A stretch of DNA of 64,000 nucleotides, taken from the NCBI RefSeq assembly GCF_024343675.1, contig NZ_RJUD01000016.1:28545-92544 (forward strand), read 5' to 3'. Positions 1 to 8,492 of the stretch are shown here, in pieces (the first letter of the stretch is position 1; each line of letters opens with the position of its first letter). Both the position numbers and the translations under genes were made by a program. The stretch comes from Lacihabitans sp. CS3-21 (lineage in GTDB: Bacteria; Bacteroidota; Bacteroidia; Cytophagales; Spirosomataceae). The notes beneath the pieces are model-generated. The model ran no database searches. It saw nothing but the letters and a program-made list of their open reading frames with translations, and was not told where the DNA came from.

Positions 1-434
1 GTCTTTCCAAAGGTTTAGGTGCTCCGGTGGGTTCATTGCTTTTGGGAACTAAAGATTTTATCAAGAAATCGAGAAGAATTCGTAAATCATTTGGTGGAGG
101 TTGGCGTCAGGCTGGATATTTAGCGGCGGCTGGTATTTATGCTTTAGATAACAATGTAGAAAGGCTCAAAGAAGATCATGCCCATGCAAAGGCGATTGGC
201 CAAATACTCCAAAAGTGTACTTTTGTTAAAGAAATTCTGCCTATAGATACTAATATTGTGATTTTTGAGTTAGTTGAAAACTGGACCAACACAGCTTTTT
301 TGGAAGTTTTAAAACAAAATGGCGTTGGTGCGGTGGCTTTCGGGCCTCAGTTGGTTCGTTTTGTAACACACTTAGATTTCAAAGCAGAGGAGTTAAATAC
401 TCTTGAAAAAATATTAAACCTAATCAGTAAATAA
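1..434 (+). CDS. Threonine aldolase-like PLP enzyme, C-terminal part
   Basis: The 5' end lies outside the window; the frame is open from base 3 and ends with TAA at 432-434. The first visible residues read LSKGLGAPVGS, which matches the segment around the PLP-binding lysine of low-specificity L-threonine aldolases (beta-eliminating lyase fold, aminotransferase class I/V superfamily). The remaining ~140 residues have the length and composition of the small C-terminal domain. The family cleaves L-threonine or allo-threonine to glycine and acetaldehyde in the cytosol. The gene overlaps the next one by a single base (TAATG), so the two are probably co-transcribed. A related PLP lyase cannot be excluded without the N-terminal half. 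Confidence 0.8.
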   Translation, partial: LSKGLGAPVGSLLLGTKDFIKKSRRIRKSFGGGWRQAGYLAAAGIYALDNNVERLKEDHAHAKAIGQILQKCTFVKEILPIDTNIVIFELVENWTNTAFLEVLKQNGVGAVAFGPQLVRFVTHLDFKAEELNTLEKILNLISK

Positions 435-1201
435 TGCGTTTTTTTGTCTTTTTTCTTCTTTTGGGTATTTCATTATCAGTATTTTCGCAGCAAAAAAACG
501 CCATAAAATTTAATGTCGCTGGTCCGCTAACCCAGACCTACTCTTTGCAATATGAGCGGATCCTGACCAAAAAAATCTCCTTTAACAATACTTTTTTTTA
601 CAGACAAAAATCATTGATTCCATTTGGAAACCAGGTAGATACCTTGGCAAAACGATACGGAGTTGGCTTAACAGGAATCAAATTCAAATATATTTTCATG
701 GATGAAGCAAAGGTTGGGGTGAAAGGTTATGCTCCAGAACTTAGGTTTTATCTTGGGAAAAAGAAAAATAGACCTTTTGTTGCCCTTTTTGGACAATATG
801 AAGACTTCGATATGGCTGTTCCAGCTTCACTTTCAGTGCTTTACAAAGGTTTGATTGTTGATGTAAAAACTCCTGTAAACTTTACTTTTAATACACTTTC
901 GGGTGGGTTATTGATAGGAAAACAATGGAAATGGAACCGCATGGGACTTGATTTAGTGGTTATTGGACCACATTTTGGTAAGGCCAAGGCTTTTTATGCT
1001 GTAGCTCAAACTGAGTTACTTTCCAAACTTTCGGAAGCCGAAAAAATGTATCTTAAGGATAAAATAATTGAGCGTTTTGGTCTTTCGGGGCAATATTTTG
1101 CCTTGGACATAGCTGGTGAAAAAGCTGAAATCAAATCTGTTAAGCCAGTTCCATATTTGGGAATTAGGGGACTAGGTGTAAATTTGAGTTATAGTTTTTA
1201 A
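434..1201 (+). CDS. Predicted outer-membrane beta-barrel-like protein, function unknown
   Basis: 255 residues. Residues 1-19 form a clear signal peptide (hydrophobic FFVFFLLLGISLSVFS followed by QQ). The mature part is rich in alternating aromatic and polar residues and ends in YSF; a C-terminal Phe is typical of proteins inserted by the BAM complex. The pattern resembles DUF3575-type small barrels of Bacteroidota, but I do not recognise a specific function. The ATG overlaps the stop codon of the aldolase-like gene. The stop codon is one base away from that of the convergent aspartyl protease gene. Confidence 0.6.
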   Translation: MRFFVFFLLLGISLSVFSQQKNAIKFNVAGPLTQTYSLQYERILTKKISFNNTFFYRQKSLIPFGNQVDTLAKRYGVGLTGIKFKYIFMDEAKVGVKGYAPELRFYLGKKKNRPFVALFGQYEDFDMAVPASLSVLYKGLIVDVKTPVNFTFNTLSGGLLIGKQWKWNRMGLDLVVIGPHFGKAKAFYAVAQTELLSKLSEAEKMYLKDKIIERFGLSGQYFALDIAGEKAEIKSVKPVPYLGIRGLGVNLSYSF

Positions 1202-1202
1202 T

Positions 1203-2480
1203 TTATATTACACGCTTCAACTTAAAATAGCAAAATTTAAGTTCTCCATTTCGTCGCACAAATAATTCTATTTCTGTGCCTTCTTTTTTGCTTAGGTTTT
1301 TGTATATATCGTTGATATTTAATTCTTTAAAGTGTTTGTTGTTCATGAAAATGATTTGGTCATTTTCTTTGATACCTGCCAAATCTGCTTGTGAGCCAGG
1401 TGTTACAAAAGTCACTGTAAAATCACTGTATAAATTTCCTTTCGCTCTCACTTCCATACCGCTCATGTCGTGTTCGAAGGTTTCTCTATATTTTGTTCGT
1501 AAGGGTTTAAGTATAAGGTAACCGTCTCTATAATTGAAAGTTATTACAAATCTTCTTAGAAACTCCCCACCAATACTGCCTTGCCTTCCATCAAAATTTT
1601 CATTGAATTTAAGACTAAACGAGAGACTATCAGGAAACGAAGCCAGCACATCATTAAATTCGTATTTCCCTATTCTGAATTTTTCAATTCTACCTATATG
1701 ACCATCAATACTTCCGTTTAGGCCTCTGCCCAGATTGGCTCTTATAACCTTATCAGGCAAGTGAATGGGAGAATTGTCTTGGGTATTTAAAAGTAAAGCA
1801 TGTCCCGCTCCAGTGTCTATAACCAAACGAAGTTTTGTAAAGTCGTTGTTGTCATTCTGAGCCAATTCTATGGCTTCAATATAAGGTTTTGATTGCGTTA
1901 CCATCAAAGGATACCGCTCGCCCATGGATTTTTTAGGCTTAAACTTATCATGATTTTTAAGAAATATCTCTCTCGAACCAAAATCTATTGTAACCACAAA
2001 TCTTTCGAACAAATCATGCCCAAATATACCATGGATTGGAATACCCATATATTCTGAGAGCTTCAAAATATCCTCATCCAAAACCACAAGATTTTGTCTT
2101 TCAGCTTTGACAAACCCAAGGTCTATACTATGACCAATAGAAACATTGGCGTTTATAAAGTCCTTTTCTCCTGCTCCATTTATTTTTACTTGTCTGCTAA
2201 AATTCAACTTAAGTTTTTGGGCTAAAGTAGGGTCGGTGATGATAAATGAACTCACGCCTGTGTCTAAGATAAAATTGAGGGTGTCGGATTTATTAATTCT
2301 TACTTTTACGACAATCAGATTAGAATAGAGCTCAAACTTGATTTTGGCAGTATTTTGCCTTATTCCCTTAAAATAAAACCCAAACTTATCTACCTTTTCT
2401 TTTTTTTGAGCCACAATTGGATTTAATGCTCTCAAAAAGAAAAGAAAAAAAAGTAATAGAACTGGGATTCTATTTTTCAT
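1203..2480 (-). CDS. Retropepsin-like aspartyl protease with C-terminal PDZ domain
   Basis: 425 residues with an N-terminal signal peptide (about 1-24, ending VAQ). Two pepsin-type motifs are visible: ILDTGVSS with Asp73, and IDTGAG with Asp222. The chain therefore looks like two fused retropepsin-like halves, each giving one catalytic aspartate. A PDZ domain follows at about 345-410 (the TPGSQADLAGIKENDQI region). Proteins of this architecture are common in Bacteroidota and are thought to be exported proteases; the substrate is unknown. It is transcribed divergently from rlmN across a 135-base gap and converges on the upstream barrel gene with a one-base gap. Confidence 0.8.
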   Translation of the reverse strand: MKNRIPVLLLFFLFFLRALNPIVAQKKEKVDKFGFYFKGIRQNTAKIKFELYSNLIVVKVRINKSDTLNFILDTGVSSFIITDPTLAQKLKLNFSRQVKINGAGEKDFINANVSIGHSIDLGFVKAERQNLVVLDEDILKLSEYMGIPIHGIFGHDLFERFVVTIDFGSREIFLKNHDKFKPKKSMGERYPLMVTQSKPYIEAIELAQNDNNDFTKLRLVIDTGAGHALLLNTQDNSPIHLPDKVIRANLGRGLNGSIDGHIGRIEKFRIGKYEFNDVLASFPDSLSFSLKFNENFDGRQGSIGGEFLRRFVITFNYRDGYLILKPLRTKYRETFEHDMSGMEVRAKGNLYSDFTVTFVTPGSQADLAGIKENDQIIFMNNKHFKELNINDIYKNLSKKEGTEIELFVRRNGELKFCYFKLKRVI

Positions 2481-2615
2481 TTTTTTTATTTGAAAAATAC
2501 CATATATTATTAGAAAAACAAAATGATTGATTCAAAAGTTTAGGATTATCCAAAACTTATCCCAATATTCTTGAGAAAAGGCCAATTTATATAGATTTTT
2601 GTAAAAAAATTAAGG

Positions 2616-3650
2616 ATGAAGCAGGATTTAAGAAAGCTTAGTTTGGAGCAAATGAAAGAGTGGCTTAAGGAAAAAGGAGAGCCGGCTTTTAGAGCAAAAC
2701 AAATTATGGAATGGATTTGGCAAAAGTCTGTCACTGATATCCAAGCTATGAGCAATCTTTCGAAAACGCTTCGTGAAACTTTATCGAGTGAATTTGAAAT
2801 AAACCCAGTAACTGTTTATAAATCACAATATTCTGACGACGGTACAATAAAATCTGGCTTTAGACTTTTTGATAAACACTTGGTAGAAGGCGTTTTGATT
2901 CCTACCGAAACGCGTATGACGGCCTGTATTTCTTCACAAGTTGGTTGCTCATTAACCTGCAAGTTTTGTGCTACGGGTTACATGAAACGGGAGCGAAATC
3001 TAGATGCAGCCGAGATTTATGACCAGGTTATATTAATTAAAAATCAGGCTGAAGAACGATTTAATCAGCCTTTGACCAATATTGTATACATGGGTATGGG
3101 TGAGCCATTGCTCAACTATCAAGCTGTTTTGGAGTCGGTCGAAAAAATAACTTCCCCAGAAGGACTAAACTGGTCTCCGAAACGAATTACGGTTTCTACT
3201 GCTGGTATAGCTAAAATGATCAAAAAACTGGGAGATGATGGGGTGAAAATCAATCTGGCTCTGTCTCTGCATGCAGCCAATGACGAAAAACGCAACACCA
3301 TAATGCCCATCAATGAGTCGAATAGCATTAAGAATCTTACTGAGGCCTTGACTTATTTTTATAAAAAGACAGGAAATAAAATCACCTTTGAATATATTGT
3401 TTTTAATGGTTTTAACGACACCCTTGAAGATGCCAAAGATTTGCTAAAGTTCTGTAAAAGAGTACCTTCTAAGGTAAATATTATAGAATATAATCCCATA
3501 AATGAGGCAGATTTTAAAAATGCGGATGTCGATGCTATAGAGAAATTTGCTAAATACTTGGAGAACAATGGCGTTACCGTAAATATAAGAAGAAGCCGAG
3601 GCAAAGACATAGACGCGGCATGTGGACAGTTAGCTATCAAAGAAAATTAA
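2616..3650 (+). CDS. rlmN: Dual-specificity 23S rRNA/tRNA adenine-C2 methyltransferase RlmN
   Basis: 344 residues, the normal length for the family. The radical-SAM motif CSLTCKFC is at 111-118 (Cys111, Cys115, Cys118 bind the 4Fe-4S cluster). The two further cysteines needed for methyl transfer are present: Cys104, seven residues before the cluster as in E. coli RlmN, and Cys336 near the C-terminus (DAACGQ). RlmN methylates A2503 of 23S rRNA and A37 of some tRNAs. The start ATG is supported by an AT-rich upstream gap and by the N-terminal helical domain (LEQMKEWLKEKGEPAFRAKQI) typical of the family. Confidence 0.97.
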   Translation: MKQDLRKLSLEQMKEWLKEKGEPAFRAKQIMEWIWQKSVTDIQAMSNLSKTLRETLSSEFEINPVTVYKSQYSDDGTIKSGFRLFDKHLVEGVLIPTETRMTACISSQVGCSLTCKFCATGYMKRERNLDAAEIYDQVILIKNQAEERFNQPLTNIVYMGMGEPLLNYQAVLESVEKITSPEGLNWSPKRITVSTAGIAKMIKKLGDDGVKINLALSLHAANDEKRNTIMPINESNSIKNLTEALTYFYKKTGNKITFEYIVFNGFNDTLEDAKDLLKFCKRVPSKVNIIEYNPINEADFKNADVDAIEKFAKYLENNGVTVNIRRSRGKDIDAACGQLAIKEN

Positions 3651-3756
3651 CAATTTCGTAACATAGGATGTGGATAACTTTTATGTAAGGTCAAAATTAA
3701 TTCTGACATTTGTAACACCAATGTGAATCAGAATCTAAAACTAAAATCTAATTATT

Positions 3757-5175
3757 ATGTTTGGTCTAGAAAATGACGTTTTCTTTCTTCTCTTTTTTGC
3801 TCTATTTGCAGCTTGTGTTTTCGAATTTATCAATGGTTTTCATGACACCGCCAACGCTGTTGCTACAGTAATTTATACAAATTCACTCAAACCAACCCAA
3901 GCGGTAGTTTACTCAGGTATTCTTAATTTCATCGGTGTTATTACTGGTGGTGTAGGTGTGGGAATGAGTATAGTCAATCTACTACCAGTGGAGTTATTGA
4001 TTGACCAAAACGTTTACCACTCTCTTGCCATGGTGATGGCCATGTTGTTTAGTGCAATCATCTGGAACTTTGGTACTTGGTATTTCGGTCTGCCATCTTC
4101 TAGCTCGCATACGCTTATTGGAGCCATTATGGGTGTAGGCTTAGGTTATGCCTTACTTCCTGAAAATCAGACAGGTGCAGCTGCCATTAATTGGGATAAA
4201 GTAAAAGATGTTTTCACTGGTTTATTAATGGCACCACTTTTGGGTTTTGCCCTAGCCATATTTTTGATGTTTATACTCAGAAGAACAGTAAGTAAAAATG
4301 TTAGAGATCAAATATTTTCTGAACCTAAAAAGAATCAAGCACCGCCTAGCTGGATCCGAGGAACATTAATCACTACTTGTGGTTTGGTGAGTTTTTTTCA
4401 CGGAAGAAATGATGGTCAAAAAGGTATCGGATTAATGATGTTGATTTTGATAGGAGTTTTGCCTTCGTATTTTGCTATTACAAGTGCCAAAAAACTGAAA
4501 GATATTCAACCAGATTTGGTTAAAATTGAAACGATAGTAAACAGAATTGATACAGTGGGGTTAGGTGCCTCAGAAATGAAACACATTAACGAAATTAAAT
4601 CTAATATTTCCTATTTACATCCAGTTGTAAATCAATCTTCGAAAGACACTCTTTCAAAGCTTAGTTTGCGTGGTGCCATATTGAAAATTTCAAGTAATTC
4701 TAAAAAGTTACTTTCTGATGAAAGTGTAAGTATAAGTGTTGCAGATAGAGCTACAATTTCATCTTTGGCGATTAAAGAAGAAAAAGGAATTCGCAGGGCT
4801 ACAGACTTTGCACCTTTTTGGGTTATTATGCTTATTTCTCTTTCCTTAGGTTTGGGTACAATGATCGGATGGAAAAGAATTGTGGTTACCGTCGGTGAGA
4901 AAATAGGGAAATCGCATTTGACTTATGCACAAGGAGCTTCTGCTGAGTTAGTTGCAGCTGTTACTATTGGTTTGGCTTCTGGCTTTAAATTGCCTGTTAG
5001 TACTACGCATACTTTATCATCAGGTATTGCGGGTTCTATGGTAGCCTCTAAAGGCATCAAAAACCTTCAGGCTGGCACCATCAAAAATATAGCCATAGCT
5101 TGGGTCCTTACGCTGCCTGTTTCTATGATGTTATCAGCAGGTTTGTTCCTTTTATTTAGATTCTTTGTTTCCTAA
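3757..5175 (+). CDS. PiT-family inorganic phosphate transporter
   Basis: 472 residues with about ten hydrophobic segments. The duplicated PiT signature is visible near the N-terminus (GFHDTANAVATVIYT, about 27-41) and in the middle (FFHGRNDGQKGIGLMM). The family imports phosphate with protons or sodium, or divalent metal-phosphate, across the inner membrane. Between the halves sits a soluble loop (about 255-355) rich in Lys, Ser and Ile, an insertion often seen in Bacteroidota PiT proteins. The gene stands alone: 106 bases separate it from rlmN, and a strong intrinsic terminator follows. No phoU gene is adjacent. Confidence 0.93.
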   Translation: MFGLENDVFFLLFFALFAACVFEFINGFHDTANAVATVIYTNSLKPTQAVVYSGILNFIGVITGGVGVGMSIVNLLPVELLIDQNVYHSLAMVMAMLFSAIIWNFGTWYFGLPSSSSHTLIGAIMGVGLGYALLPENQTGAAAINWDKVKDVFTGLLMAPLLGFALAIFLMFILRRTVSKNVRDQIFSEPKKNQAPPSWIRGTLITTCGLVSFFHGRNDGQKGIGLMMLILIGVLPSYFAITSAKKLKDIQPDLVKIETIVNRIDTVGLGASEMKHINEIKSNISYLHPVVNQSSKDTLSKLSLRGAILKISSNSKKLLSDESVSISVADRATISSLAIKEEKGIRRATDFAPFWVIMLISLSLGLGTMIGWKRIVVTVGEKIGKSHLTYAQGASAELVAAVTIGLASGFKLPVSTTHTLSSGIAGSMVASKGIKNLQAGTIKNIAIAWVLTLPVSMMLSAGLFLLFRFFVS

Positions 5176-5193
5176 CAATATTTGTAGAATTTG

Positions 5194-5223
5194 AAAAGCG
5201 GCTTTTCTAGGCCGCTTTTTTTG
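5194..5223 (+). terminator. Intrinsic terminator after the phosphate transporter gene
   Basis: A perfect 9-bp stem (AAAAGCGGC at 5194-5202 pairing with GCCGCTTTT at 5211-5219) closes an 8-base loop and runs directly into a T-rich tract. It begins 18 bases after the stop codon. Confidence 0.9.
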
Positions 5224-5348
5224 TGAAAAAAATCTTCACTATTTTATTATTCCCATTAGCTTCTTGATATTTTTGTGAACATGAACAATTTCTGAGAAAC
5301 CTTAGAGATTGGATTGTTTTCTAATTTTTGGTTTTAATAAGTGAATAA

Positions 5349-6431
5349 TTGAAATATCAAGAAAATAATGACATTGAAATCGGCAACTGGAAATTGGCCG
5401 ATGTAAGGAATTTGGAATACATATTGCCTTTTCAACTGGACCAATACCTACAAATGGGCTGGTTTCGAATGGGTCAAACGATGTTTACCACTAATTTTTT
5501 GATATTTAATAATGAGCAATTCAATGCTTTGTGGCTTCGGATTGATTTAGAGAAATTTGAACTTACACCCTCTCAAAAAAAACTTTTAAAACAAAATAGT
5601 CGATTTGATTTAAAAGTAACTTCTGGCCAAATAGACTATCAAAAGGAAGATTTATATTACAAATACCGAGAAAGTTTAAGCTTTTCTATAGCTCCATCCC
5701 TTCAAAACCTGCTCACAGGAAACTCACTTTTTGATATTTTCGATTCAAGGCATATTGAAATTTATGACAATGGCTCATTGATTGCGTGCGGGGTTTTTGA
5801 TGTTGGCGATATTTCGGCTCAAGGCATTGTAAGTGTTTTTGATCCAGCCTATCGAAAATTCAGTTTGGGAAAATACCTTTTCCTTCAAAAAATTCTATTT
5901 TTAAAAGCTAACGGCTACAAATATTTTTTTCCTGGTTATTATGTGCCTGGTTATGGGCAGTTTGATTATAAGCTAGATATGGCCAAAGAAAGCACTACTT
6001 TTTTTGATTTTGGCAAAAAGAATTGGTTGCCCATGAATATTTTAGCGGATAAACATCAGCCATTGAGATATATTCAGGCTAAGCTCCAAAGTCTTAGTCA
6101 TCTTTTACTTTTAAATGGTTTTAAAACTCAACTTCTTCAGTATAATTTTTTCGATATTTGCTTGGTGAACAGTTACGCAGATTATGGCTTGTTAGACGTA
6201 CCTCTGTTTTTGTATTGCTTTCCGAATTCGAGACAACAAGAAGCCATAATTGTCTTCAATATTTTCACAGACCAGTTTCAGTTTGTGATTTGTAATAAAC
6301 CCTTTCAATCGAATATCGAGGAAATCTCTGGACATTATGCAAAATTCCTTTTGAAATTGGATACGATAATATTCCAACATAATGATGAAACGCTATTTGT
6401 AGAACGATTGATAGAAATAGTTAAAAGTTAG
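5349..6431 (+). CDS. Arginyltransferase (Ate/Bpt)-like protein, Bacteroidetes type
   Basis: 360 residues. WFRMGQTMFTTNFL (about 38-51) and YFFPGYYVPGYGQFDYK (about 191-207) match the conserved N- and C-terminal blocks of bacterial arginine/leucine-tRNA-protein transferase homologues, which use a GNAT-like fold to add an amino acid to the N-terminus of proteins for degradation. The TTG at 5349 is chosen because an in-frame TAA lies immediately before it (5346-5348) and the next Met is residue 36, inside the conserved block. The last ~130 residues extend beyond the transferase core and are not recognised. The substrate and acceptor specificity are unknown. Confidence 0.7.
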   Translation: MKYQENNDIEIGNWKLADVRNLEYILPFQLDQYLQMGWFRMGQTMFTTNFLIFNNEQFNALWLRIDLEKFELTPSQKKLLKQNSRFDLKVTSGQIDYQKEDLYYKYRESLSFSIAPSLQNLLTGNSLFDIFDSRHIEIYDNGSLIACGVFDVGDISAQGIVSVFDPAYRKFSLGKYLFLQKILFLKANGYKYFFPGYYVPGYGQFDYKLDMAKESTTFFDFGKKNWLPMNILADKHQPLRYIQAKLQSLSHLLLLNGFKTQLLQYNFFDICLVNSYADYGLLDVPLFLYCFPNSRQQEAIIVFNIFTDQFQFVICNKPFQSNIEEISGHYAKFLLKLDTIIFQHNDETLFVERLIEIVKS

Positions 6432-6705
6432 ATTTTGCTCTCAAACCAATTTTCTTATTTATTTTTTCTAGGTCAAAAAAAGCCTAAGTTTGACTTTTAA
6501 GTACGATTCAAAAAAATACTATTTATCCAAAATTTAGTATTAAAAATGGTATTTTCTATTTATAACCAATCTAAATAACTGTTTTTTTGCATTTTGCCCA
6601 ATTATTATAAAGTCTTTTTCTTTTCTAAGAAATCCTAACAATTTATATTTGGCAATATTTGAAATTTCAAATAAATTATAAAAATAATATTATTACAAGA
6701 GGCAT

Positions 6706-8481
6706 ATGAAGCCCACAAATATCAAAGATTCAGAGTATTTTCACAAAGTAGTTGATTGTCAGTACGCTTGCCCTGCTCATACACCTGTTCCCCATTACAT
6801 TAGACTAATTGCCGCTGGCAAATACACCGAAGCCTATATGGTCAATTGGGAGTCCAATGTTTTTCCAGGAGTTTTGGGTAGAACTTGCGACCGCCCATGC
6901 GAACCCGCTTGTAGAAGAGGCAGAGTAGAAGAGGAGCCAGTAGCCATTTGTAGACTCAAAAGAGTAGCTGCAGATTTCAAAGACGACATCGCTCAATATT
7001 TGCCTGAAATACCCAAAGTAAAGAACGGCAAAAAGATAGCCATCATCGGTGCTGGACCAGCTGGTTTGACTGTGGCCAGAGATTTGGCTCCGTTGGGTTA
7101 CGAAATTCACATGTACGATGACCAAACGAAGGGTGGCGGCATGATGAGAAGCCAGATTCCTTCTTTCCGTTTGCCTAATTCGGTGCTGGATCAAGAAGTA
7201 AATGTCATTTTAGACATGGACATCGTGAAGCATTTTAACCAATATGTTACCAGCCTAAAGGATATAATAAATGGCGGGTATGACGCAGTATTTGTGGCCA
7301 CGGGAGCTCCGAAAGGAAAGGATTTGCCAAATCTTCCGGGCAGATGGGATGCAAAAGAGAACATTCACATCGGTATTCAATGGTTGGCTAATGTAGCATT
7401 TGAGCACACCAATAAAATTGGTAAAAAAGTGATTGTATTGGGAGGAGGAAATACTGCCATGGACTGTTGCCGTACTTCTCGTCGTTTGGGCGGTGAAGAG
7501 GTGAAAGTGTTGGTTAGGAGTCCTTTCAAAGAAATGAAAGCTTCTCCTTGGGAAAAAGAAGACGCGATTCATGAAGATATTCCTATTTTAGAAAATCACG
7601 TTCCAAAAAGCTTTGTCTCAGAAAATGGCAAACTAAAAGGCATGTTTTTTGAGAAAGTGGAGGCTCAATACGACGAGAAAGGAAAGCGTAAATTGGTTCC
7701 TACTGGTGAGCCTGATGTATTCATAGAGGCGGACGATGTGATTATTGCTATTGGTCAAGAAAACCGTTTTGAGTGGATAGAGAAGGATCTTGGCGTAGAA
7801 TTTAACGAATGGGAAATGCCAGTGGTAGACGAAACTACGTTTGCCTCTACTTGTGCAGGTGTATTTTTTGGCGGCGATGCAGCTCTCGGTCCAAAAAATG
7901 TAATCACTGCCGTGGCACAAGGCCATCAAGCAGCTATTTCGATAGATAAATACTGCCAAGGGCAAGATATCAGCGACAGACCTGCTCCAGATGTAACTTT
8001 AATAAGTACCAAAATGGGTATTCATGAGTGGAGTTATGACAATGGAGTTTCGGCTGATTTAAGATTTGTTGTTCCACAAGAAGACAAGAAAATAACTTTA
8101 GCAGATAGGAAGAAGGAGGTTGAGCTGGGTTTTGATTTGCAATCTGCTTTTAAAGAAGCTGAACGCTGTCTAAACTGCGACGTACAGACCGTCTTTATGG
8201 AAGACAAATGTATCGAGTGTGATGCTTGTATGGATGTTTGCCCGACACAATGTATCAATTTTACTGAAAACGCTGAGGAAGAAGATTTGAGAGCCAAATT
8301 GTTGATTCCGGCTTTGGACAAAAGCCAAGACATTTTGGTGTCTGATATATTGAAAACTGGCAAAGTAATGGTAAAGGACGAGGACGTTTGTCTTCACTGT
8401 GGCTTATGTGCGGAGCGTTGCCCAACTTCGGCTTGGGACATGCAAAAATTTATGTATAAAACTGCAAAAGCAGGTTGTTAA
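6706..8481 (+). CDS. GltD-like FAD/NAD(P)H oxidoreductase with C-terminal 2x[4Fe-4S] ferredoxin domain
   Basis: 591 residues. The N-terminal ~100 residues carry the cysteine-rich helical domain of glutamate-synthase small subunits (CQYACPAH, then CDRPCEPACRRG). An FAD-binding GAGPAGL lies at about 112-118 and an NAD(P)H-binding GGGNTAMD at about 245-252. The C-terminus holds two ferredoxin motifs, CIECDACMDVCP (~501) and CLHCGLCAERCP (~561). It opens a three-gene operon with KorA and KorB. This suggests a flavin/iron-sulfur module that passes electrons between NAD(P)H and the 2-oxoacid oxidoreductase. The long AT-rich upstream gap (274 bases) presumably holds the promoter, but I could not fix one. 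Confidence 0.85.
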   Translation: MKPTNIKDSEYFHKVVDCQYACPAHTPVPHYIRLIAAGKYTEAYMVNWESNVFPGVLGRTCDRPCEPACRRGRVEEEPVAICRLKRVAADFKDDIAQYLPEIPKVKNGKKIAIIGAGPAGLTVARDLAPLGYEIHMYDDQTKGGGMMRSQIPSFRLPNSVLDQEVNVILDMDIVKHFNQYVTSLKDIINGGYDAVFVATGAPKGKDLPNLPGRWDAKENIHIGIQWLANVAFEHTNKIGKKVIVLGGGNTAMDCCRTSRRLGGEEVKVLVRSPFKEMKASPWEKEDAIHEDIPILENHVPKSFVSENGKLKGMFFEKVEAQYDEKGKRKLVPTGEPDVFIEADDVIIAIGQENRFEWIEKDLGVEFNEWEMPVVDETTFASTCAGVFFGGDAALGPKNVITAVAQGHQAAISIDKYCQGQDISDRPAPDVTLISTKMGIHEWSYDNGVSADLRFVVPQEDKKITLADRKKEVELGFDLQSAFKEAERCLNCDVQTVFMEDKCIECDACMDVCPTQCINFTENAEEEDLRAKLLIPALDKSQDILVSDILKTGKVMVKDEDVCLHCGLCAERCPTSAWDMQKFMYKTAKAGC

Positions 8482-8492
8482 GAAAGAATGAT

